Shown here: positions 1 to 5,463 of the stretch, one piece after another
How the letters are laid out: each line of letters starts with the position of its first letter
Numbering within the stretch: the first letter of the stretch is position 1
Source: Clostridiales bacterium
GTDB taxonomy: Bacteria; Bacillota; Clostridia; Oscillospirales; Oscillospiraceae
Length of the DNA stretch: 7,030 bases
Assembly (NCBI GenBank): GCA_021203685.1
Contig: JAJQAS010000004.1
Coordinates: 1-7,030, forward strand
Direction of reading: 5' to 3'
The notes under the pieces: generated by a model
Seen by the model: only the letters and a program-made list of their open reading frames with translations
Database searches by the model: none
What the model was told of the DNA's origin: nothing
Position numbers and translations under genes: made by a program

Positions 1-1
1 A

Positions 2-220
2 GCGGCCACCGTTGAGGCCACCCCCGCCGCTGAGACTGTGGAGGAGACCGCCGCCACCGAAACCGCCGAGACTATGGAAGAGACCGCCACCGTCCGGGCG
101 AAAGTGACCAAGACCTACCGCGACAAGAACGCCGGCGTTGTCGTCCAGGCCGGGAAGATCGTGAACCTGACCGCCGAGCGGTTCGCGGAGCTGTCTCCCC
201 GCTATGTGAAACGGTGGTGA
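2..220 (+). CDS. Small phage protein, 3' part only (5' end outside window)
   Basis: The reading frame is open from the left edge to TGA at 218-220, giving 72 visible residues; the true start is probably upstream. A GTG at 38 and an ATG at 74 are internal candidates, but neither has a good ribosome binding site and the frame is continuous before them. The first ~30 residues are low-complexity Ala/Thr/Glu with an internal duplication. The last ~42 form a small folded-looking unit with the pattern K-V-T-K-T-Y-R-D-K, then V-V-V-Q-A-G-K-I-V, then L-T-A-E-R-F-A-E-L. Short phage proteins of unknown function with this layout (basic strand, 'DK..G..V..AGK.V.LT.ERFAEL', tail) are common in Firmicutes head-tail modules. 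It could be free-standing or the C-terminal end of a larger virion protein. It ends 5 nt before the likely ATG of the tail chaperone, so it belongs to the same operon. No function is assigned. Confidence 0.7.
   Translation, partial: AATVEATPAAETVEETAATETAETMEETATVRAKVTKTYRDKNAGVVVQAGKIVNLTAERFAELSPRYVKRW
29..91 (+). repeat. Imperfect 36-nt in-frame tandem repeat coding for an Ala/Glu/Thr linker
   Basis: Two adjacent units, 29-64 and 65-91 (the second shorter), encode A-E-T-V-E-E-T-A-A-T-E-T and A-E-T-M-E-E-T-A-T. The shared core is AET(V/M)EETA. The unit length is a multiple of three, so the frame is kept. The composition suggests a flexible acidic linker, with an earlier related stretch (VEATPAAET) running towards the window edge. 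Confidence 0.6.
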
Positions 221-225
221 GCGGC

Positions 226-615
226 ATGGATCTGAGAGCTATGCCGACCGCCGGGGAGCCGTTTGAGCTGGCAGACGGCCAGATCGTCAACCTTCGGCTG
301 AATTTCGGCTTGCTGTACAAGCTGAAAACCGCCGACCGGGCAGCGTACAACCGCTTTTATGCGGCATACGGCCCGGCGGATGGGAAGGAAAAGAAGGACG
401 CCATCTTCGCCATGGTGGACATCGTCTACAGCGCCTATCTTTGCGGCTGCTTCGCAGAGAAAAAGGAACCGATGGAGTATGAGGATTTTCTTATGCTGCT
501 GCCGGATGACATGGACGCGGTGATCCGCACGGGGACCCGCCTGGTATCCCCTAAAAAAAACAGAGATTCCGCAAGGCGTTCCAATCCCGCACTCGCCGAA
601 ACGGAAACCGAGTAA
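226..615 (+). CDS. Tail assembly chaperone, short form (gpG-like)
   Basis: This 129-residue product starts at ATG 226 and stops at TAA 613-615. A GTG at 214 would add four residues but overlaps the upstream gene; the ATG has a weak GGTGG/GAG-type purine stretch at 213-220. The N-terminal part reads MDLRAMPTAGEPFELADG, followed by an 'LRLNFGLLYKLK' helix and a mixed helical middle, and a D/E-rich segment (YEDFLMLLPDDMDAVI, about residues 86-101). The last ~18 residues, after the A-run, are a polar Arg/Ser/Thr/Glu tail. Identification rests mainly on position (immediately before the tape measure gene), size, and the in-frame slippery site near its 3' end, all hallmarks of the lambda gpG/gpGT class. 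In that class the short form binds the tape measure protein and keeps it soluble until tail-tube polymerisation. It is absent from finished virions in known systems. The exact Pfam family was not determined. Confidence 0.8.
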   Translation: MDLRAMPTAGEPFELADGQIVNLRLNFGLLYKLKTADRAAYNRFYAAYGPADGKEKKDAIFAMVDIVYSAYLCGCFAEKKEPMEYEDFLMLLPDDMDAVIRTGTRLVSPKKNRDSARRSNPALAETETE

Positions 616-812
616 AACCGCCCAAAATCATTCTGGAGGACGTAGAGGATTGCTATGCCTACTACGTCCTCATTCTCAAAATCCCGGAGGCCCTTTTCTG
701 GGATGCGGAGATGTCCGAGCTACTGTCCATCGTGGCGGACAAAGCCGCCTATGATGATTGGCTGGCCAGCGAAAACGACAAGCAGCGGGACAAGTTGAAA
801 AAACGGAGGTGA
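226..812 (+). CDS. Frameshifted tail assembly chaperone, long form (gpGT-like), join(226..561,561..812)
   Basis: The long form is predicted to be read in frame to codon AAC 559-561, slip back one base, and continue from CAG 561-563 to TGA 810-812, giving about 195 residues. The -1 frame adds 83 residues: a basic start (QRFRKAF...), then PPKIILEDVEDCYAYYVLIL, then KIPEALFWDAEMSELLSIVA, a DKAAYDDWLA segment and a charged end (DKLKKRR). The aromatic 'LFWDAEMSELLSIVADK' helix and the 'YDDWL' segment resemble the second halves of Firmicutes tail chaperones. The -1 frame cannot start independently upstream: TAA lies at 552-554 and the first ATG is at 711. In lambda, the T part recruits tail-tube subunits to the chaperone-coated tape measure; the same role is inferred here. 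The stop overlaps the end of the tape measure Shine-Dalgarno sequence, implying coupled translation. An alternative would be an independent small gene from ATG 711 (33 residues), which is less likely because coding-like sequence extends well upstream of it. Confidence 0.85.
555..561 (+). other. Programmed -1 ribosomal frameshift site, A AAA AAC
   Basis: Eight consecutive A residues (553-560) are followed by C. In the chaperone frame the codons are CCT AAA AAA AAC, so the heptamer at 555-561 is A AAA AAC in the correct X XXY YYZ phase. After slipping, both tRNAs still pair at most positions. No clear internal Shine-Dalgarno stimulator lies 8-14 nt upstream. Only a weak 4-bp GGCG/CGCC pairing (575-578 with 594-597) lies close downstream, so the stimulator, if any, is not obvious. 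Transcriptional slippage on the A-run is an alternative mechanism giving the same fusion. Confidence 0.85.
636..671 (+). other. Strong potential RNA hairpin inside the chaperone extension
   Basis: GAGGACGTAG at 636-645 is perfectly complementary to CTACGTCCTC at 662-671. The stem can extend by three more pairs (AGG 646-648 with CCT 658-660) past a single bulged A at 661, leaving a 9-nt loop at 649-657. It starts about 75 nt after the slippery heptamer and about 20 nt after the short-form stop codon. No T-run follows, so it does not look like an intrinsic terminator. It may influence frameshifting or ribosome flow into the tape measure gene, or be a coincidence of coding sequence. Confidence 0.5.
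805..810 (+). promoter_or_regulatory. Ribosome binding site of the tape measure gene
   Basis: GGAGGT at 805-810 is a near-perfect Shine-Dalgarno sequence, 6 nt before ATG 817. It overlaps the last codons and stop (TGA 810-812) of the frameshifted chaperone. Ribosomes finishing the long chaperone therefore end right at the tape measure start. This decides the ATG at 817 as the start. Confidence 0.85.
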
Positions 813-816
813 GGAC

Positions 817-3800
817 ATGGCAAGCACCGAGGCCAGCGTAAAATTTAAGCTGGAATCGAAGGAATTTAACTCCGCCATCAAGGAGGCCAGCGCCCAGGTG
901 CGGGAAATGCAGTCAGCGCTGAAAACCAACGAGACCCAGATGAAAACCATGGGCACCAGCGCGGACACCTTGACTCAGCGGGAGAAGCTGCTGGCGCAGG
1001 AGGCCCAGGCCCTGGCGGACAAAAAAGAAGCCCTGACCGAAAAGCTGAAACTGGCGGAGGAGTGCTTTGGCGCGAACTCCACACAGGCCGCCTCCCTCCG
1101 CACCCAACTGAACAATCTGGAAACCCAGTCCGTCAAGGTCGAAGCCGAAATGGCGGACGTAGCCAAACAGCTGGAGGAACAGGCCAGCGCGGCGGCGAAG
1201 TCCGAGACCGCCACCGAAAAGCTGACCAAAACCATTGACAGCCAACAGACCGAGCTGGACAAGCTGAAGCAGGAGTATGTGGAGGCAGTCCTACAATACG
1301 GGGAGAACTCCGACGAGGCCAAGGACCTGGCGAACCAGATTGATTCTCTTTCCGGCGAGCTGAAAGAGAATAAGACTGCCATGGCGAACGCCGAAAAAGC
1401 GGCGGATGAATTCGATCAGACGATGGACGACGCCGAGGAGCAAAGTATTTCCACAACTGAGGCCCTACAGGCGTTTTCGGCTTTGCTCTCCACGGGCGCG
1501 ATTGCTGAGGGATTAAAGAAAATTGCTGAGGCACTAAAGACTTGCGTGGACACCTTCGCGGACTTCGAGGAGGAAATGTCCACGGTCTCCGCCCTCTCGG
1601 GGGCCACAGGGGATGACCTGGAGGCCCTGACGGAAATTGCTGAGGAGATGGGTGCAACCACGTCCTACACCGCCACAGAGGCGGCAGAAGCCCTCAGCTA
1701 CATGGCCCTGGCGGGATGGGACACCGAGGACATGCTGGAGGGGCTGGAACCCATCCTGAACCTTGCGGCTTCATCCGCCATGGATTTAGGCGAAACATCC
1801 GACATTGTGACGGATTACCTGACTGCGTTTGGCCTGGCCGCCGAGGACGCAGCCGATTTTGTGGACATGATGGCCTATGCACAGGCCAACTCCAACGCCG
1901 CCACCGAAGACCTGGGCGAAGCGTACAAAAACTGCGCCTCCACCATGAACAGCTTGGGTGTCAGCACGGAGGACACCACCGCCGTCCTTATGACGATGGC
2001 AAACGCAGGTGTCAAAGGCGGTGAGGCGGGAACGGCGTTAAACACCATTATGACCCGCCTTGCAACCAACACGAAAAACTGCTGTGACGAACTGGAAAGC
2101 TACGGAATAGAAGTTTTTGATGCCAAAGGCGACATGAATAGCCTTTCAAGCATCTTGGAGGGCCTTTCTGGGATTTGGGATACTTTAAGCGATTCTGAGC
2201 AGGCGAACCTTGCAAAAATCATTGCAGGAACGAACCAGTATTCCGCCCTGCAAACCATCATGCAGGGATACAGCGAAACAGCAGCAGAGGGCGGCCAGAG
2301 TTTTGCTGATTATGCGGCGGCGCTGGAGGACTGCTCCGGCACGGCAGCAGTCCAAGCGGAGACCATGCTGGACAACCTCAATGGCAAATTGACCTTGCTG
2401 GATTCCGCCATGAACGCTGTCCAGAACACCATCGGCAGCGTACTGGCCCCGGCGTTGGGAGACCTGGCGGACGTGGGAACAAACGCGCTGACTGGTATCA
2501 ACGACTTTTTAAGCACCCACGAGGAAGTGGTGGCGGCGCTGGCGGCGGGTGCTGCGGCGCTTGGGGTGCTGTCCGTTGCCCTTGTGGCTATGACGGTGAC
2601 ACAGCTCCCGGCATTTGTAAGTATGCTCTCTACCGTGCAAGTGGCCCTAACCGCCATGCTGGCCAACCCCATCGGCCTGGCGATCGCGGCAGTTGCCGCC
2701 CTTGGCGTCGGCCTTGCCGTAGCCATTGGCACCCTGTCCAGCTACGAGGACGAATGCAACGAGGCGGCAGAGTCCGCCGAAACTCTGGCGGAATCCATCG
2801 ACGAAAGCCGGGAGGCATACGAGGAGACCACCGAGGCCCTGGAAGAATCCGCAAAGTCCACAACCGGCTATGTGGATGAGCTGGAGGAGCTGATGAGTAA
2901 ATCCAGCAGGACGACCTCCGAGCAGGAGCGGCTACTGTACATCATCGACGAGCTGAACGAGGCCGTGCCGGACCTGAGCCTGGCATACGACGAGGAAACG
3001 GACTCCATCAACATGTCTACCGAGGCCATTGAGGCCATGACCGAGGCCCAGCAGGAGCAGGACGGCTACGACGCTATTGTGGAACGGCTGAATGAGCTGT
3101 ATGATGAGCAGTCACAAATCACCGCCGAGATGGAATCCAACGAGACGGCCTTGACAGAGGCGACGGAGGCCCGCACAGAGGCGATGGAGGCCAACACGGA
3201 CGCCATGGCCCCGGCCAACGACGCCGCGGTAGAAGCAAGTCAGACCATCAACGACCTGACCGAGGCAAACGAGACGCTTGCCGCTGAGTATGACACGGTG
3301 AGCGCCGAAATCGCAGAGCTGGAAGCGAGCATTGACAGCTATTCCGCCGCGACGGAAAGCACAGAGGAATCCACAACGGTAGCTGTGACAGCCGCCCAGA
3401 CGCTGGCCGAGGAGTTGGTCTCCCTCCAATCGTCCTACAACGAGGCGTATGAAGCGGCCTATGAATCACTGTCCGGGCAAATGGACCTGTGGGAGCAGGT
3501 AGACGAAATTACCGCCATGTCCTCAGAGGACATCATGGCGGCGTTGGACTCCCAGCTTTCCTACTGGACGGACTACGATGCAAACCTGGAGAACGTATAC
3601 AGTCGCAGCATTGACGGGCTGGACGAACTGGTAGCATCCATTGACGATGGCTCCACCGAGGCCGCACAGTACATCGCGGGCCTGGCCAGCATGAGTGACG
3701 AAGAACTCCAGGCCATGGTGGACAAGTACGGTGAAGTCGAAACGGCCATGGGAGATGTGGCGGACACGTCTGCCACCATGGGCGAGGACATCAACGAAAC

Positions 3801-5019
3801 GCTGTCCCAGATGGTGACTGACGCCACAACGGCCCTGAACGACATGGACCTGTCCGACGAGGCGAAGGAGTCCGCGCTGAACACCCTAAAGGGCTATGTG
3901 TCCGGCATCGATGAAGAAAGCGACGACGTTGACACCGAGATGCTGACCGTAGCGCAGGACCTGATAGACCAATTTAATGAAGAATTGGGAATCAAAAGCC
4001 CGTCCACGAAATTCCATGATTCCGGCGTCAACTCCATGCTGGGGTACGAAAACGGCGTCAGCGAGGAGAGTGGCAACCTGCTCACACAGCTGAGCACGCT
4101 TGCCACAAACGCTGTAAGCTCCTTCGACTCGATTGGGGACGGGGCAAGCAGCGCGTGGTCAACGCTTAGCTCTGCCACTTCCACCACATGGGAAAATGTC
4201 AAAAGCGCTGTCAGCGGAGCGGCATCGAGCGCGGAGGAGTCGGCGACAAGCAAGTGGGACTCCATCAAATCCACCACCTCCAGCGTGTGGAACAACGTCA
4301 GCTCCGCCACGTCCTCCGCATGGGGAGACCTAAAATCCAGCGTGGGGACCGCTGCTGGCAATGCTTTTACCACCGTCCAAGGCAAGTGGAACAACATCAA
4401 GTCCACCACCTCCAGTGTGTGGAGCAACGCGAAATCGCTGACATCCAGTGCATGGAGCACCATCAAAAACAGCGTCACCACCGGAGCGGGCACGGCCCTG
4501 ACCACCGTCACCAGCAAGTTCAACGCCATCAAGACGAAGATCTCCAGCATCATGACCAGTGCAAAAACCGCCGTGTCCAACGCCATACAGGCCATCAAGA
4601 ACAAATTCAACTTCACCTGGTCCCTGCCAAAACTGAAGCTTCCCCACGTGTCCATCTCCGGCAAGTTCAGCCTGAACCCGGTCAGCGTTCCACACTTTAG
4701 CATTTCCTGGTACAAGGAGGGCGCCATTCTGGAGGCGGCCACCATCTTTGGAGCCAGTGGAAACACCCTGCTGGGCGGCGGCGAAGCCGGACCGGAGGCC
4801 GTGGCGCCCATCGACGTACTGCAAAGCTACGTTGCGGCGGCGGTGGAAAGCACCATAGCGGCGTCCATGGCGCAGCTGTCGGCCGCCATTGAGGCACTGG
4901 CCGCCCGGCCTATCGTACTGGATGTAAACGGCAGGACGTTGGCAACTGCCACCTCCGGGGACTATGACACCGCGCTTGGCAACCGCCAGACGCTGACCGC
5001 AAGGGGGCTTGCGCTGTGA
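817..5019 (+). CDS. Phage tail tape measure protein (TP901 core family)
   Basis: This 1400-residue virion protein sets tail length, is chaperoned by the upstream gpG/gpGT-like pair, and fills the tail tube. Residues ~1-210 are Glu/Lys/Ala-rich and coiled-coil-like. Residues ~249-490 match the TP901 tape measure core as I know it (FEEEMSTVSAL, then EEMGATTSYTATEAAEAL, MALAGWD, MANAGVKGGEAGTALN, and IIAGTNQYSALQTIM). Two hydrophobic stretches (~571-592 and ~617-640) could insert in a membrane during DNA entry. Residues ~645-1050 are long, strongly acidic and helical. A GIKSPSTKF motif (~1058-1066), frequent in tape measures, precedes four 44-residue Trp repeats (1102-1277). A Pro/Lys/His segment and the typical GGGEAGPEAVAPI motif (~1320-1332) follow. 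No peptidase, lysozyme or transglycosylase motif was seen. At about 0.15 nm per residue the length would correspond to a tail near 200 nm (inference). The stop overlaps the Dit start as GTGA. Confidence 0.96.
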   Translation: MASTEASVKFKLESKEFNSAIKEASAQVREMQSALKTNETQMKTMGTSADTLTQREKLLAQEAQALADKKEALTEKLKLAEECFGANSTQAASLRTQLNNLETQSVKVEAEMADVAKQLEEQASAAAKSETATEKLTKTIDSQQTELDKLKQEYVEAVLQYGENSDEAKDLANQIDSLSGELKENKTAMANAEKAADEFDQTMDDAEEQSISTTEALQAFSALLSTGAIAEGLKKIAEALKTCVDTFADFEEEMSTVSALSGATGDDLEALTEIAEEMGATTSYTATEAAEALSYMALAGWDTEDMLEGLEPILNLAASSAMDLGETSDIVTDYLTAFGLAAEDAADFVDMMAYAQANSNAATEDLGEAYKNCASTMNSLGVSTEDTTAVLMTMANAGVKGGEAGTALNTIMTRLATNTKNCCDELESYGIEVFDAKGDMNSLSSILEGLSGIWDTLSDSEQANLAKIIAGTNQYSALQTIMQGYSETAAEGGQSFADYAAALEDCSGTAAVQAETMLDNLNGKLTLLDSAMNAVQNTIGSVLAPALGDLADVGTNALTGINDFLSTHEEVVAALAAGAAALGVLSVALVAMTVTQLPAFVSMLSTVQVALTAMLANPIGLAIAAVAALGVGLAVAIGTLSSYEDECNEAAESAETLAESIDESREAYEETTEALEESAKSTTGYVDELEELMSKSSRTTSEQERLLYIIDELNEAVPDLSLAYDEETDSINMSTEAIEAMTEAQQEQDGYDAIVERLNELYDEQSQITAEMESNETALTEATEARTEAMEANTDAMAPANDAAVEASQTINDLTEANETLAAEYDTVSAEIAELEASIDSYSAATESTEESTTVAVTAAQTLAEELVSLQSSYNEAYEAAYESLSGQMDLWEQVDEITAMSSEDIMAALDSQLSYWTDYDANLENVYSRSIDGLDELVASIDDGSTEAAQYIAGLASMSDEELQAMVDKYGEVETAMGDVADTSATMGEDINETLSQMVTDATTALNDMDLSDEAKESALNTLKGYVSGIDEESDDVDTEMLTVAQDLIDQFNEELGIKSPSTKFHDSGVNSMLGYENGVSEESGNLLTQLSTLATNAVSSFDSIGDGASSAWSTLSSATSTTWENVKSAVSGAASSAEESATSKWDSIKSTTSSVWNNVSSATSSAWGDLKSSVGTAAGNAFTTVQGKWNNIKSTTSSVWSNAKSLTSSAWSTIKNSVTTGAGTALTTVTSKFNAIKTKISSIMTSAKTAVSNAIQAIKNKFNFTWSLPKLKLPHVSISGKFSLNPVSVPHFSISWYKEGAILEAATIFGASGNTLLGGGEAGPEAVAPIDVLQSYVAAAVESTIAASMAQLSAAIEALAARPIVLDVNGRTLATATSGDYDTALGNRQTLTARGLAL
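4120..4647 (+). repeat. Four 132-nt (44-residue) units made of 11-residue Trp/Phe-spaced repeats in the tape measure
   Basis: Units lie at 4120-4251, 4252-4383, 4384-4515 and 4516-4647. Within each 44-residue unit, large hydrophobic residues fall every 11 residues at three of four positions, and a small residue (Ala/Gly) or none falls at the fourth. The positions are F1103, W1114, W1125; W1147, W1158, W1169; W1191, W1202, W1213; and F1235, M1246, I1257, with W1268 at the fourth position of the last unit. Units two and three are closest (KWDSIKSTTSSVW versus KWNNIKSTTSSVW), with high nucleotide identity as well. Unit four has lost its Trp residues and is more diverged. Eleven-residue W/F spacing is known from other siphovirus tape measures. 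Confidence 0.9.
5001..5007 (+). promoter_or_regulatory. Ribosome binding site of the distal tail protein gene
   Basis: AAGGGGG at 5001-5007 lies 8 nt before GTG 5016, inside the end of the tape measure gene. It supports the overlapping GTG (GTGA with the tape measure stop) rather than the later ATG at 5031, which has no comparable purine stretch. Confidence 0.6.
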
Positions 5020-5462
5020 GTATTGTAGAAATGGGAGTCTCCATCAACGGTGTGCACAGCTACACCGACCTGGGCCTGATGATCCGCGAGCGGGAGATCA
5101 CCACCCCGGAGCGGCAGGCCGTTCGGGCGACCGTCCCCTATATGAATGGCTACTATGATTTTTCATCCCTGAACGGCGGCCCATACTATGGCAGCCGGAC
5201 GCTGACCTACAGCTTCGACCTGCTGGCGGACACACCGCAGGAAGTCGAAGCCATCCGCAACGATGTCCTCTCCTGGGCCATGACGGCCCAGGAATCCAAA
5301 ATCTACGATGACGATGACCCAAACTATTATTTTGTGGGCAGCTATGACAGCGAGAGCTTCGACCCGGACGACGACCTGCCGGAATACGGCGGGCGGCAAA
5401 CCATCAAGTTTATCGCACAGCCGTACCGATACAACCGGGAAACGGACGAAGGAGTGATTTAG
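5016..5462 (+). CDS. Distal tail protein (Dit-type), short form
   Basis: This is a 148-residue protein from GTG 5016 to TAG 5460-5462. It has the look of the N-terminal domain of siphovirus Dit proteins (phi3626 gp14/SPP1 gp19.1 class): an opening strand MGVSINGVHSYTDLGLMI, EREITTPERQ, a 'PYMNGYYDFS' segment (~41-50), YGSRTLTYSFDLL, a helix (PQEVEAIRNDVLSWAM, ~74-89), and the closing strand RQTIKFIAQPYRYN (~127-140). Dit forms the hexameric ring joining the tail tube to the tip. Classical Dit proteins are about 250-300 residues with a C-terminal galectin-like domain; this one ends right after the 'AQPY' strand and lacks that domain. An Asp-rich loop occurs at ~98-101 and ~117-120. The position between the tape measure and the hub gene is the standard one. 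It starts in a 4-nt overlap with the tape measure stop and ends 1 nt before the hub GTG, so all three are translationally coupled. Confidence 0.88.
   Translation: MSIVEMGVSINGVHSYTDLGLMIREREITTPERQAVRATVPYMNGYYDFSSLNGGPYYGSRTLTYSFDLLADTPQEVEAIRNDVLSWAMTAQESKIYDDDDPNYYFVGSYDSESFDPDDDLPEYGGRQTIKFIAQPYRYNRETDEGVI
5448..5454 (+). promoter_or_regulatory. Ribosome binding site of the hub/Tal gene
   Basis: GAAGGAG at 5448-5454 lies 9 nt before GTG 5464, within the last codons of the Dit gene. It supports GTG 5464 over the in-frame GTG at 5473. Confidence 0.7.
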
Positions 5463-5463
5463 C

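Noticed and set aside
636..671. Intrinsic transcription terminator
   Set aside because: The stem is strong but is followed by ATTCTCAAAATC rather than a T-run, and it sits inside coding sequence of a tail operon.
711..812. Independent small gene from ATG 711
   Set aside because: No good ribosome binding site was seen before ATG 711, and chaperone-like coding sequence continues upstream to the slippery heptamer, so the frameshift model explains more.
1501..1539. Direct repeat ATTGCTGAGG.A.TAAAG with 21-bp spacing
   Set aside because: It encodes a heptad-like IAEGLKK/IAEALK helix in the tape measure; coding constraint explains it and no regulatory role is suggested.
1716..2024. 102-codon + strand frame within the tape measure
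   Set aside because: It overlaps the TP901 core in another frame; its His/Arg/Gly-rich translation is unlike a real protein.
4188..4700. 170-codon + strand frame over the Trp repeats
   Set aside because: Its Gln/His/Arg-rich repeats are a frame-shifted reading of the 132-nt tape measure repeats.
3894..4811. 305-codon open frame on the - strand inside the tape measure gene
   Set aside because: It is antisense to a well-supported gene, and its translation is low-complexity (repeated LFHTLEVVDLM-like units) that simply mirrors the 11-residue tape measure repeats. Repeats and GC-rich codons explain its openness.
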